Assembly (NCBI RefSeq): GCF_014692505.1
Contig: NZ_JACNYK010000007.1
Coordinates: forward strand, 124,001-188,000
Direction: 5' to 3'
DNA: 64,000 bases
DNA from: Sphingobacterium arenae
Lineage (GTDB): Bacteria; Bacteroidota; Bacteroidia; Sphingobacteriales; Sphingobacteriaceae
Below, piece after piece: positions 48,805 to 57,308 of the stretch; within the stretch, counting starts at the first letter, position 1, and each line of letters opens with the position of its first letter. The notes under the pieces are model-generated. The model was not told the DNA's origin. It worked only from the letters and a program-made list of their open reading frames with translations, and ran no database searches. The position numbers and the translations under genes are program-made.

Positions 48805-49587
48805 ATGTCTAAAGTTTATTATAAAACAGAAGAACAAATTGAGCAAATACGAGAGTCTGCAAATGTGCTCTCGTTATTGCTTGGTGAAATAGCAAAGGCA
48901 GTAACACCTGGAGTTACAACACTATCGTTGGATAAATTAGCCCATGATTTTATTCATGACCATGGTGGCACACCTGCTTTTTTAAATTATCAAGGTTTTC
49001 CATATTCGCTTTGTATATCTGTGAACGATCAAGTGGTACATGGATTTCCGAGTGATTATGTGCTGAAAGAAGGAGACATTGTTTCCGTAGATGGGGGGGT
49101 TAATCTGAAAGGATTCATTAGCGACTCAGCATATACCTTTGGTGTAGGCGAAATTTCAACCGAAGCCCAACAACTATTAGATGTCACGAAAGCTTCGTTA
49201 TATAAAGGTATAGAGCAGGCAATTGCGGGTAAGCGTGTAGGCGATATTTCTGCAGCTGTGCAAGAGCATGTTGCTCCTTACAATTATGGAATAGTAAGAG
49301 AGCTAGTAGGACATGGTGTTGGTTTACATCTACATGAGAAACCCGAGGTTCCTAATTATGGGAAAAGAGGTTCCGGTCCGAAATTGGATACTGGTTTAGT
49401 CGTTTGTATTGAGCCGATGATTAATGCAGGCAAAGCTGGAGTTAAATTTTGGGATGACGGTTGGACAGTAAGTACAATTGATGGTAAATTGTCTGCACAT
49501 TTTGAACAGATGGTTGCTATCCGGAAGGGCGCTCCGGATGTCTTGTTGACGTTCGAGCATGTGGAAGAAGTTTTGAGTAAAAAGTAG
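48805..49587 (+). CDS. map: Methionine aminopeptidase, type I
   Basis: MetAP removes the initiator methionine from new proteins. In the 260-residue enzyme the five metal ligands are visible: Asp in SVDGGV, Asp in ISDSAYTF, His in HGVGLHLHEKP, Glu in CIEPMI and Glu in FEQMVAI. The length is normal for the short type Ia form. It lies between secY (3 bases) and infA; an independent promoter for infA begins at the end of this gene. Confidence 0.97.
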   Translation: MSKVYYKTEEQIEQIRESANVLSLLLGEIAKAVTPGVTTLSLDKLAHDFIHDHGGTPAFLNYQGFPYSLCISVNDQVVHGFPSDYVLKEGDIVSVDGGVNLKGFISDSAYTFGVGEISTEAQQLLDVTKASLYKGIEQAIAGKRVGDISAAVQEHVAPYNYGIVRELVGHGVGLHLHEKPEVPNYGKRGSGPKLDTGLVVCIEPMINAGKAGVKFWDDGWTVSTIDGKLSAHFEQMVAIRKGAPDVLLTFEHVEEVLSKK

Positions 49588-49617
49588 TTGGTTTTCAGTA
49601 TTTTTTATTTATCTTTG
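49588..49617 (+). promoter_or_regulatory. Internal promoter before infA
   Basis: TTG (49588-49590), 19 bases, then TATCTTTG (49610-49617): a perfect match. A small hairpin CCTGT/ACAGG lies in the 45-base leader. Confidence 0.8.
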
Positions 49618-49662
49618 CACTCCTGTTTGTACAGGCTAAAATGTAATTAAGTTAGTATATAT

Positions 49663-49881
49663 ATGGCTAAACAAGCCTCAATCGAACAAGACGGTATAAT
49701 TAAGGAGGCGCTTTCGAATGCGATGTTCCGGGTAGAGTTGGAAAATGGACATGAAATTATTGCCCATATTTCGGGTAAGATGCGTATGCACTACATCAAG
49801 ATTTTGCCTGGGGACAAAGTGAAGCTAGAAATGTCGCCTTATGATTTAACAAAGGGAAGAATTACCTACCGCTATAAATAG
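49663..49881 (+). CDS. infA: Translation initiation factor IF-1
   Basis: IF-1 occupies the A site during initiation and helps IF-2 and IF-3. The 72-residue OB-fold protein has GIIKEALSNAMFRVELENGH and GKMRMHYIKILPGDKVKLEM, both conserved. It has its own promoter, so it can be made independently of the upstream operon genes. Confidence 0.98.
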   Translation: MAKQASIEQDGIIKEALSNAMFRVELENGHEIIAHISGKMRMHYIKILPGDKVKLEMSPYDLTKGRITYRYK

Positions 49882-49926
49882 TGGCCGGTTTTTTTTCGGT
49901 ATAATTGGCTTTGAAATATTATAACA

Positions 49927-50043
49927 ATGAAAGTTAGAGCATCAATAAAAAAACGTAGCGCGGACTGTAAGATTATCCGTCGCAAAGGAAAGGTTTTTGT
50001 AATCAACAAAAAGAACCCTAAGTTTAAGCAACGTCAAGGGTAG
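49927..50043 (+). CDS. rpmJ: Ribosomal protein L36, zinc-free form
   Basis: The 38-residue protein starts MKVRASIKKRSADCKIIRRK and ends NPKFKQRQG, the L36 pattern. The canonical zinc ligands (three Cys and one His) are mostly replaced: only Cys14 remains, with Ser at position 11, Asn near 27 and Phe in place of the His. This is the C-minus form, which does not need zinc. It lies between infA and rpsM, its conserved place. Confidence 0.95.
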   Translation: MKVRASIKKRSADCKIIRRKGKVFVINKKNPKFKQRQG

Positions 50044-50073
50044 TTTAATTAACATAATCGCTTAAAGTATTAT

Positions 50074-50451
50074 ATGGCAAGGATAGCAGGTATAGATTTA
50101 CCTAAAAACAAAAGAGGCGTAATAGGCCTTACCTACATCTTCGGTATCGGTCGTTCTACAGCGGCTTATATTTTGGAGAAGGCAGGTATCAGTGAGGATG
50201 TTAAAGTTTCGGAATGGAACGATGATCAATTGACCGCCATTCGTAACATCATTAACGACGAAATTAAAGTGGAAGGTGCCTTACGTTCTGAAGTTCAATT
50301 GAACATTAAACGTTTGATGGATATTGGTTGTTACCGTGGTTTACGCCATCGTAAGCATTTACCTCTTCGTGGTCAACGTACAAAAAACAACTCGCGTACT
50401 CGTAAAGGTAAACGTAAAACAGTTGCAAACAAGAAGAAAGCTACTAAATAA
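50074..50451 (+). CDS. rpsM: Ribosomal protein S13
   Basis: S13 lies in the head and makes the intersubunit bridges with L5. The 125-residue protein starts MARIAGIDLPKNKRGVIGLT and has the signature GCYRGLRHRKHLPLRGQRTK, then a basic Lys-rich tail that reaches the P-site tRNA. Normal length. Confidence 0.98.
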   Translation: MARIAGIDLPKNKRGVIGLTYIFGIGRSTAAYILEKAGISEDVKVSEWNDDQLTAIRNIINDEIKVEGALRSEVQLNIKRLMDIGCYRGLRHRKHLPLRGQRTKNNSRTRKGKRKTVANKKKATK

Positions 50452-50461
50452 TAATTAAGAA

Positions 50462-50851
50462 ATGGCTAAAAGTAAAAAGGTTACCAAAAAACGTGTTGTC
50501 GTTATTGAGCCTGTTGGTCAAGCTCACATCAACGCTACCTTTAACAACATCATCATTACTTTGACAAACAATCAAGGTCAAACTATTTCCTGGTCTTCAG
50601 CTGGAAAAATGGGTTTCAGAGGTTCTAAAAAGAACACTCCGTATGCTGCTGGTCAAGCTGCTCAAGACTGTGGAAAGGTTGCGCACGACCTAGGTTTGCG
50701 CAAGGTTGAAGTTTTTGTGAAAGGACCGGGAGCTGGACGTGAGTCGGCAATTCGTACATTACAAACTATTGGAATCGACGTGACTACTATCAAGGATATC
50801 ACGCCACTTCCACACAATGGTTGTCGCCCTCCAAAAAGGAGAAGAGTTTAA
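50462..50851 (+). CDS. rpsK: Ribosomal protein S11
   Basis: S11 lies on the platform near the E site and the Shine-Dalgarno helix region of 16S rRNA. The 129-residue protein has HINATFNNIIITLTNNQGQ and the C-terminal signature PLPHNGCRPPKRRRV. Normal length. rpsD follows after 69 bases. Confidence 0.98.
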   Translation: MAKSKKVTKKRVVVIEPVGQAHINATFNNIIITLTNNQGQTISWSSAGKMGFRGSKKNTPYAAGQAAQDCGKVAHDLGLRKVEVFVKGPGAGRESAIRTLQTIGIDVTTIKDITPLPHNGCRPPKRRRV

Positions 50852-50920
50852 TAAGTTTATTGTTTAAGATAAGATTCGTCAGCTATAGGCTGATAGATAC
50901 TTCAAACAGAGAGAAAAAAA

Positions 50921-51529
50921 ATGGCAAGATATACAGGACCTAAGTCCAAGATCGCACGTAAATTCAGAGAGCCGATTTTTGGGCCTGACAAAGCATTAGA
51001 GAAAAAGAATTACCCTCCAGGACAACATGGTCAGTCAAGAAGAAGAGGTAAGCAGTCGGAATATGCTATTCAGTTGTTGGAAAAGCAAAAGACAAAATAT
51101 ACATACGGTGTTTTGGAGCGTCAGTTCCGGACGCTTTTTGCAAAAGCATCGGCGAAACAAGGTATTACCGGTGAGATCTTCCTGAAATTATTGGAAGCCC
51201 GCTTGGATAATGTTGTTTATCGTTTAGGTATTGCACCTACACGTGCAGCTGCTCGTCAGTTGGTATCACATAAGCATGTTACGGTTAACGGTAACGTCGT
51301 TAACATCCCATCATATAGTTTACGTCCGGGCGATGTAGTCGCGGTTCGTGAACGTTCGAAATCTTTGGAGGCTATTGTGGCTTCTGTAGAAGGAAGAAAA
51401 ATCAACAAATTCAATTGGTTAGATTGGAATGCAAACGAGCTAACAGGAACGTTTGTCACCTTCCCAGAAAGAGTTGATATTCCAGAGAACATTAAAGAAA
51501 ACTTAATCGTAGAGTTGTACTCTAAATAA
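50921..51529 (+). CDS. rpsD: Ribosomal protein S4
   Basis: S4 binds the 5' domain of 16S rRNA early in assembly and represses the alpha operon in E. coli. The 202-residue protein has EKKNYPPGQHGQSRRRGKQS, and the S4 RNA-binding motif with RLDNVVYRLGIAPTRAAARQ, then LVSHKHVTVNGNVV. No zinc-binding Cys set is present. The 69-base gap before it contains a small hairpin (TCAGC / GCTGA). Confidence 0.98.
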   Translation: MARYTGPKSKIARKFREPIFGPDKALEKKNYPPGQHGQSRRRGKQSEYAIQLLEKQKTKYTYGVLERQFRTLFAKASAKQGITGEIFLKLLEARLDNVVYRLGIAPTRAAARQLVSHKHVTVNGNVVNIPSYSLRPGDVVAVRERSKSLEAIVASVEGRKINKFNWLDWNANELTGTFVTFPERVDIPENIKENLIVELYSK

Positions 51530-51588
51530 TAAAATACTGCTCTTAGCGTATTTTATGTTTATTAATAAAAACTTTTAAAAGAAAATAA

Positions 51589-52581
51589 ATGGCAATTTTA
51601 GCATTTCAAAGACCGGATAAAGTTATCATGCAAAAATCAACAGATTTTGATGGTACTTTCGAATTTCGTCCATTAGAGCCTGGTTTTGGTGTAACTATTG
51701 GTAATGCTTTGCGCCGTATTTTATTGTCCTCTCTAGAAGGATATGCAATTACGTCGGTAAGGTTTTCAGGCGTTTCGCATGAGTTTTCTACTATCAAGGG
51801 TATTGTTGAGGATGTTACGGAAATCATTTTGAACCTGAAGCAAGTTCGTTTCAAGAAAACTGGTGAACAAGGTGATAATGAGAAAATCTTCGTTGTTATC
51901 AATGGTCAGGATCAGTTTAAAGCAGGCGATATTACGAAGTTCTCTAATAATTTTACCGTTTTAAATCCAGATTTTGTCATCTGCAACATGGATAATTCGG
52001 TTACTATAGAGGTTGAACTTTCGGTGGCTAAGGGACGCGGTTATGTGAATGCTGAAGAAAATAAAGTTACAGATGGCCCTCTTGGTTTTATCGCTGTCGA
52101 TTCTATTTATACGCCGATTAAGAACGTAAAATACACCATCGAGAATTATCGTGTAGAACAGAAAACCGACTATGAGAAATTATTGTTGGATATTTCTACA
52201 GATGGTTCGATTCATCCTGAGGAAGCCTTGAAAGAAGCTGCCAAAATCTTGATTCAGCACTTCATGTTGTTCTCCGACGAAAACATGTTGTTAGAGTCGC
52301 AAACAAAAGAGGAAACCAAAGTCGTAGACGAGGAAATTTTACACATGCGTAAAGTTCTGAAAACAGAATTGGTAGATTTAGATCTTTCTGTTCGTGCGTT
52401 GAATTGTTTGAAAGCAGCAGATATTCGTACATTAGCAGAATTGGTCACGTACGATGTAGCAGATATGTTGAAGTTCCGTAACTTCGGTAAAAAATCGTTA
52501 AGTGAAATTCAAGAACTGGTTAAATCAAAAGGTTTATCTTTCGGCATGAATCTATCCAAATTTAAGTTGGACGAAGAATAA
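51589..52581 (+). CDS. rpoA: RNA polymerase subunit alpha
   Basis: The alpha dimer scaffolds RNA polymerase assembly and contacts activators. The 330-residue protein has the N-terminal dimerisation domain (GFGVTIGNALRRILLSSLEG, about 31-50), a linker, and the C-terminal domain with LNCLKAADIRTLAELV and RNFGKKSLSEIQE. Position between rpsD and rplQ is conserved. Confidence 0.98.
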   Translation: MAILAFQRPDKVIMQKSTDFDGTFEFRPLEPGFGVTIGNALRRILLSSLEGYAITSVRFSGVSHEFSTIKGIVEDVTEIILNLKQVRFKKTGEQGDNEKIFVVINGQDQFKAGDITKFSNNFTVLNPDFVICNMDNSVTIEVELSVAKGRGYVNAEENKVTDGPLGFIAVDSIYTPIKNVKYTIENYRVEQKTDYEKLLLDISTDGSIHPEEALKEAAKILIQHFMLFSDENMLLESQTKEETKVVDEEILHMRKVLKTELVDLDLSVRALNCLKAADIRTLAELVTYDVADMLKFRNFGKKSLSEIQELVKSKGLSFGMNLSKFKLDEE

Positions 52582-52685
52582 CATTAAATTAAAAAATTAA
52601 GCGACCTGTTGCGTAATTCCCCTAGAAGGGTTGAAGAGAAATTTAGAGATCCCGAACGGACGGTACGCACAAAAAACACAAAAAA

Positions 52686-53288
52686 ATGAGACACGGAAAA
52701 AAAGTAGATAAATTAGGGCGCACTGACAGTCACCGTAAGGCGATGTTAGCCAATATGGCGACTTCATTGATCAAACATAAGCGTATTACAACAACCTTAG
52801 CGAAAGCGAAAGCGTTGCGCAAGTATGTTGAACCGTTAATTACAAAATCAAAAAGTGATACGACGCATTCTCGCCGTACTGTTTTTGCATATTTAAAAGA
52901 CAAGGAAGCCGTTACGCTTTTATTCCGCGAGATTTCGGAAAAGGTGGCATCTCGTCCCGGTGGATATACACGTATAATTAAGTTGGAAAACCGCCTCGGT
53001 GACAACGCTGAAATGGCGTTTATCGAATTGGTAGACTACAACGAGATTTACGGTAAAATAGTGAAGGAAGAGAAGAAAGCAACTCGCCGACGCGGAGGCA
53101 AAAAGAAAGCGACGGAGAAAACGGCTGAAGGTGAAACAGCCGAAGTTGAAGTTACTGAAGAAGTAGTACCGACGGAAGAAGTTAAAGAAGAAGCTCCTAA
53201 AGCGGAGGCAGTGGCGGAGGAAATTCCTGCAACAGAAGAGGCTCCTGAAACAGCAGAATCTTCGGATACAGAAGAGAAAAAAGACTAA
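52686..53288 (+). CDS. rplQ: Ribosomal protein L17 with acidic tail
   Basis: L17 lies near the tunnel exit. The 200-residue protein begins MRHGKKVDKLGRTDSHRKAM and has the normal core to about residue 130 (ending in FIELVDYNEIYGK). A basic patch (RRRGGKKK) and then an acidic, Glu/Ala/Thr-rich tail (about 145-200) follow, absent in the 127-residue E. coli protein. Such extended L17 tails occur in this phylum; function unknown. It ends the operon. Confidence 0.97.
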   Translation: MRHGKKVDKLGRTDSHRKAMLANMATSLIKHKRITTTLAKAKALRKYVEPLITKSKSDTTHSRRTVFAYLKDKEAVTLLFREISEKVASRPGGYTRIIKLENRLGDNAEMAFIELVDYNEIYGKIVKEEKKATRRRGGKKKATEKTAEGETAEVEVTEEVVPTEEVKEEAPKAEAVAEEIPATEEAPETAESSDTEEKKD

Positions 53289-53306
53289 TATTTTATCTCA
53301 TTTATG

Positions 53307-53340
53307 AAAAAGCCCGTCACTTATATGACGGGCTTTTTTT
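53307..53340 (+). terminator. Terminator of the ribosomal operon
   Basis: The arms AAAAAGCCCGTCA (53307-53319) and TGACGGGCTTTTTTT (53326-53340), with a 6-base loop, lie 18 bases after the rplQ stop: a strong rho-independent terminator. Confidence 0.95.
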
Positions 53341-53376
53341 ATTTCATATTTACTTATTATTTTCAGCACGTTACGT

Positions 53377-53384
53377 TATATTTG
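53377..53384 (+). promoter_or_regulatory. -7 box of the arginine cluster
   Basis: TATATTTG, an exact match, lies 39 bases before the argD ATG, after the ribosomal terminator. No clear -33 TTG is visible at 19-21 bases. Confidence 0.6.
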
Positions 53385-53423
53385 CGTATAGTATTTTATC
53401 CATACCCGTTTATTTTTTCATAC

Positions 53424-54560
53424 ATGGATTTATTTAATGTTTATCCCATAAACCCTATTAACATTGTAAGAGCAAAGGGGTCTAGCGTTTGGGACGCAGC
53501 CGGTACAGAGTACCTTGATCTATACGGTGGACACGCTGTAATCTCCATTGGGCACAGCCATCCTCATTATGTAGAAACCCTCACAAAACAATTGAATCGA
53601 ATTGGATTCTATTCAAATTCGGTAGAAATTCCATTGCAGAATCAATTGGCGCGACAATTGGGAGAGATGTCCGGTAAGGATAATTATGCGTTATTTCTTT
53701 GTAATTCCGGAGCTGAGGCTAATGAAAATGCATTGAAATTGGCTTCGTTCCACAATCGGCGGAAGAAGATTGTCGCTTTTACCAAGGCATTTCACGGACG
53801 TACTTCATTGGCTGTCGCGGCTACAGATAACCCCGCTATTGTGGCTCCTGTAAACCAGACGGACAACGTCGCGTTTCTCCCTTTTAATGATGAAGAGGCA
53901 TTAACTCGTACTTTTCAGGATTCGGGGGAGGAGATTTCAGCTGTAATTATCGAAGGTATACAAGGTGTGGGGGGAATACGAGAAGCTTCCGTTTCTTTTC
54001 TTAAGGCGATTCGTTCACTTTGTGATAAGTATGGAGCCGTATTTATTGCAGATGCTGTACAGTGTGGTTATGGCCGCACCGGTGATTTTTATTCGCAGGA
54101 TTATGCAGGTGTAGATGCAGATATATATTCTATGGCGAAAGGGATGGGAAATGGATTTCCTATTGGCGCAATTAGCATATCACCTAAATTTAAAGCCTCA
54201 TTTGGTATGTTAGGGACCACTTTTGGCGGTAATCACTTGGCATGTGCAGCGGCAATTGCCGTATTGGACGTGATGAAGGAGGAAAACTTACTTGCAAATA
54301 CACAAAATGTTGGACAATATCTCCTTACAGAATTGAATAAGTTTGATAAAGTAGAAGAGGTGAGGGGAAGAGGGTTGATGATAGGCGTTGTATTGCCCAC
54401 AGAATTATCGAATGTGAAAAAGGATCTTTTGCTAAAGAATAGAATTTTTACGGGCGAAGCAAAACCTAATATCATTCGGATTTTACCTGCTTTGAATATA
54501 ACGAAAGATATTGCAGATACTTTTTTAACTGCACTTGATGAACGCCTTAAAGCGTGTTAA
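53424..54560 (+). CDS. argD: Acetylornithine (or succinylornithine) aminotransferase
   Basis: This class III PLP enzyme transfers an amino group from glutamate to N-acyl-glutamate semialdehyde in arginine synthesis. The 378-residue protein has LYGGHAVISIGHSHPHYVE, the NSGAEANENALKLA phosphate-binding region, FIADAVQCGYGRTG and the PLP lysine in SMAKGMGNGFPIGA. I chose the ATG at 53424, since the longer frame from 53304 starts inside the terminator. The adjacent argF'-type gene implies an N-acylated pathway; whether the acyl group is acetyl or succinyl is open. First gene of the cluster. Confidence 0.93.
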   Translation: MDLFNVYPINPINIVRAKGSSVWDAAGTEYLDLYGGHAVISIGHSHPHYVETLTKQLNRIGFYSNSVEIPLQNQLARQLGEMSGKDNYALFLCNSGAEANENALKLASFHNRRKKIVAFTKAFHGRTSLAVAATDNPAIVAPVNQTDNVAFLPFNDEEALTRTFQDSGEEISAVIIEGIQGVGGIREASVSFLKAIRSLCDKYGAVFIADAVQCGYGRTGDFYSQDYAGVDADIYSMAKGMGNGFPIGAISISPKFKASFGMLGTTFGGNHLACAAAIAVLDVMKEENLLANTQNVGQYLLTELNKFDKVEEVRGRGLMIGVVLPTELSNVKKDLLLKNRIFTGEAKPNIIRILPALNITKDIADTFLTALDERLKAC

Positions 54561-54577
54561 ATTGAATACTTTATTAT

Positions 54578-54625
54578 TAAATTTGATATTCAACATTGGC
54601 CACTGATTACTAATCATTGGTCACT
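54578..54625 (+). promoter_or_regulatory. Internal -7 box and 21-base-period direct repeat before argF'
   Basis: TAAATTTG (54578-54585) is an exact -7 box in the 79-base gap between argD and argF'. Just downstream, CATTGGCCACT (54594-54604) and CATTGGTCACT (54615-54625) are direct repeats 21 bases apart (two helical turns), with the palindrome GATTACTAATC between them. This looks like an operator. Confidence 0.5.
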
Positions 54626-54639
54626 CTTAATTTTAAAAG

Positions 54640-55605
54640 ATGGACAAATTTTTTTCAGTTGCTGATATTGATGATTTAGACTCGGTCGTGCGAGAAGCAC
54701 TGTCGTTAAAGGCCAATCCATACAATTGGCGGGAACTCGGCAAGAACAAGACATTGGGTTTAGTATTTCTGAATCCAAGTTTGCGTACACGTTTGAGTAC
54801 CCAGAAAGCGGCAATGAGCCTAGGTATGGATGTTATGGTTATCAATATGGATAAAGAAGGTTGGGCATTGGAAACCCGAGATGGCGTTATCATGAATGGA
54901 ACAACCGTAGAGCATATCCGGGAAGCTGCTGCCGTTATGGGTGAATATTGTGATATCTTAGGCTTGCGTTCTTTCCCCAGCTTGAAGGATAAAGTAGCTG
55001 ATTATACAGAGGAGTTGTTTAATAAATTTGTGAAATTTTGCGGTGTTCCGGTTGTTTCTTTGGAAAGTGCCACGCGTCATCCTTTACAAAGTTTAACGGA
55101 TTTAATTACGATTACAGAACATAAAAAGGTGGCTAAACCTAAAGTAGTATTAGCTTGGGCACCTCATGTCAAAGCGTTGCCACAAGCCGTTCCGAATTCT
55201 TTTTCCGAATGGATGTGTAAGGCGCAGGAGCAGAATCTGGTTGATTTCACTATTGCACATCCCCTAGGGTATGATTTGAGCGAAGAATTTACATCTGGTG
55301 CGTATCTCACGAACAATTTGGATGATGCTTTGGCTAAAGCAGATTTCGTATATGTAAAAAATTGGTCGTCTTATCGTGATTATGGGCAGGTTTATCCCGT
55401 GGAAGGAGACTGGTTGATAACCAATGAGAAATTAGGCTTGACGAATGATGCAAAAGTGATGCATTGTCTACCTGTACGACGAGATTTAGAGCTGTCGTCG
55501 GAGATTCTCGATGGACCCAATTCTTTGGTTATCAAAGAGGCGGGTAACCGCGTATGGGCAGCTCAAGTAGTTTTAAAACGTATGTTGGAAAATCTTAAAA
55601 AATAA
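54640..55605 (+). CDS. argF': N-acyl-L-ornithine carbamoyltransferase (ArgF' type)
   Basis: It transfers the carbamoyl group from carbamoyl phosphate to an N-acylated ornithine, the variant step of Bacteroidota and Xanthomonas. In the 321-residue protein the carbamoyl-phosphate loop reads FLNPSLRTRLSTQKAA (the usual STRT is SLRT), HPLQSLTDL is conserved, and HCLPVRRDLEL lies near the end. The proline-rich WAPHVKALPQAVPNSF loop marks the acylornithine group. At position 90, which is Pro in the B. fragilis succinylornithine enzyme and Glu in the Xanthomonas acetylornithine enzyme, this protein has Val, so the acyl group cannot be read directly. Confidence 0.93.
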   Translation: MDKFFSVADIDDLDSVVREALSLKANPYNWRELGKNKTLGLVFLNPSLRTRLSTQKAAMSLGMDVMVINMDKEGWALETRDGVIMNGTTVEHIREAAAVMGEYCDILGLRSFPSLKDKVADYTEELFNKFVKFCGVPVVSLESATRHPLQSLTDLITITEHKKVAKPKVVLAWAPHVKALPQAVPNSFSEWMCKAQEQNLVDFTIAHPLGYDLSEEFTSGAYLTNNLDDALAKADFVYVKNWSSYRDYGQVYPVEGDWLITNEKLGLTNDAKVMHCLPVRRDLELSSEILDGPNSLVIKEAGNRVWAAQVVLKRMLENLKK

Positions 55606-55621
55606 AAATATTCAGTTATCT

Positions 55622-56416
55622 ATGAGTAGTGGGTTGCATATTATTAAAATCGGGGGAAATGTCATCGATGACGATATCCAGTTACAAAGTTTTTTGGAAA
55701 AATTTGCGGCATTACAAGGCAAGAAGATATTAGTCCATGGGGGGGGGAAGATAGCTACGCGAATTGCTGCAGATTTAGGGATTCGAGCAAAATTAGTGGA
55801 TGGTCGGCGTATCACTGACAAACCGATGTTGGACGTAACAACGATGGTATACGCTGGTCTAACAAATAAACATATTGTTTCTTCACTTCAAAAATATGGT
55901 TGTGATGCGTTAGGGTTGTGCGGAGCGGACGGGAATACAATCAAGGCGGTTAAACGTCCCGTAAGGAAAATTGATTACGGGTATGTTGGGGACATTTTAG
56001 TAGATTCCGTAAATACGCTTAATATCAAGAAATTTCTGGAGGCAGGGTTTACGCCTGTATTTTCAGCAATTACCCACAATGGTTTGGGACAATTGTTGAA
56101 CACCAATGCGGATACCATTGCCTCGGCGCTAGCTGTTTCATTGGCAAAGATATATGAAACGAAGTTAATTTACTGCTTTGAAAAAAATGGTGTGTTACGA
56201 AATGTAGACGACCCGGAATCGGTTATCAAGTCAATAAAGGCTGACGAATTCGAGACCTTAAAGGAGGATAAAGTTATTTACGAAGGGATGATTCCAAAAC
56301 TGGAAAATGCTTTTGACGCACTTGGGAAAGGAGTGAAAAATGTATATATTGGTAATGCCTTAAACCTACACAAATATCAGCAGGGAGAATTTGGTACTTG
56401 TTTGTTATCGAAATAA
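55622..56416 (+). CDS. argB: Acetylglutamate (or succinylglutamate) kinase
   Basis: ArgB phosphorylates N-acylglutamate, the second step of arginine synthesis. The 264-residue amino-acid-kinase-fold protein has IKIGGNVIDDD, the glycine-rich VHGGGK, DGRRITDKPMLDV and the late LLNTNADTIASALAV. Normal length, without the extended N-terminal helix found in arginine-inhibited hexameric enzymes, so feedback control may be weak or different. It lies 16 bases after argF'. Confidence 0.94.
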   Translation: MSSGLHIIKIGGNVIDDDIQLQSFLEKFAALQGKKILVHGGGKIATRIAADLGIRAKLVDGRRITDKPMLDVTTMVYAGLTNKHIVSSLQKYGCDALGLCGADGNTIKAVKRPVRKIDYGYVGDILVDSVNTLNIKKFLEAGFTPVFSAITHNGLGQLLNTNADTIASALAVSLAKIYETKLIYCFEKNGVLRNVDDPESVIKSIKADEFETLKEDKVIYEGMIPKLENAFDALGKGVKNVYIGNALNLHKYQQGEFGTCLLSK

Positions 56417-56507
56417 ACTAACCTTCACGGTTGATTCAGACATATAAGGAGATCAAACAACCTGATAGCTTCGTTACGCTGAAATATAAATTTATATAGA
56501 TGAAAAA

Positions 56508-57308
56508 ATGAGTAAAATAACAATAATTGGTGGTGGCAATATCGGGCTATCCCTCGCTAAAGGGCTGGTGAAGTCGGGGCAATATGTAGCCGCGGAGATA
56601 ACGTTGACACGTAGAAACCTTGCTAACCTTCAAGAGGAGGCCACATTTGGTTTCCAGGTAAGTGATAATAATGCACAGGCGGCTGTAAACGCTGAAATAA
56701 TCGTGCTGGCTATTTTACCTCAACAACTCCGTAACGTCTTGGAAGAGCTGAAGAATACCGTGCGTGTCGGACAAATAATTGTTTCCGTAGTATCAGGTGT
56801 TAGTTGCGCGAATATCAAAGAAGTGTTGGGTGCAGACAAATTGGTGGTTCGTGCTATGCCAAATACGGCGATCGCTATTGGTCAATCCATGACATGTATA
56901 GCGGCTGACGATTCCGCAGATAAGGAAATTAAAAGGGTAGAACAGCTATTTGAATCCGTGGGAGCGGTAGTGGTCATTCAAGAAGATCTCATGACCTCTG
57001 CTACAGCGCTTTGCGCTTGTGGGATCGCCTTCTTTTTAAGGGCTATTCGAGCGGCTTCGCAAGGAGGTGTGGAAATTGGTTTTCATGCACATGATGCCTT
57101 GAAAATGGCAGTACAAACAGCTAAAGGGGCGGCGGATTTGCTGCTACAAACACAAAATCACCCGGAAGGCGAGATTGATAAAGTTACTTCGCCTAAAGGA
57201 TGTACTATCGCTGGCTTGAATGAAATGGAACACCATGGATTCAGCTCGGCATTTATAAAAGGAATAAAGCTGTCTGCGGAAAAGGCAGGGGGATTATATA
57301 ATGATTAA
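56508..57308 (+). CDS. proC: Pyrroline-5-carboxylate reductase
   Basis: ProC reduces pyrroline-5-carboxylate to proline with NAD(P)H. The 266-residue protein has the Rossmann start ITIIGGGNIGLSLAKGLVKS, VRAMPNTAIAIGQSMTC and the C-terminal signature TSPKGCTIAGLNEMEHHGFS. Its place inside an arginine cluster fits a shared glutamate-semialdehyde/ornithine branch. The stop lies 8 bases inside the next gene. Confidence 0.95.
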   Translation: MSKITIIGGGNIGLSLAKGLVKSGQYVAAEITLTRRNLANLQEEATFGFQVSDNNAQAAVNAEIIVLAILPQQLRNVLEELKNTVRVGQIIVSVVSGVSCANIKEVLGADKLVVRAMPNTAIAIGQSMTCIAADDSADKEIKRVEQLFESVGAVVVIQEDLMTSATALCACGIAFFLRAIRAASQGGVEIGFHAHDALKMAVQTAKGAADLLLQTQNHPEGEIDKVTSPKGCTIAGLNEMEHHGFSSAFIKGIKLSAEKAGGLYND

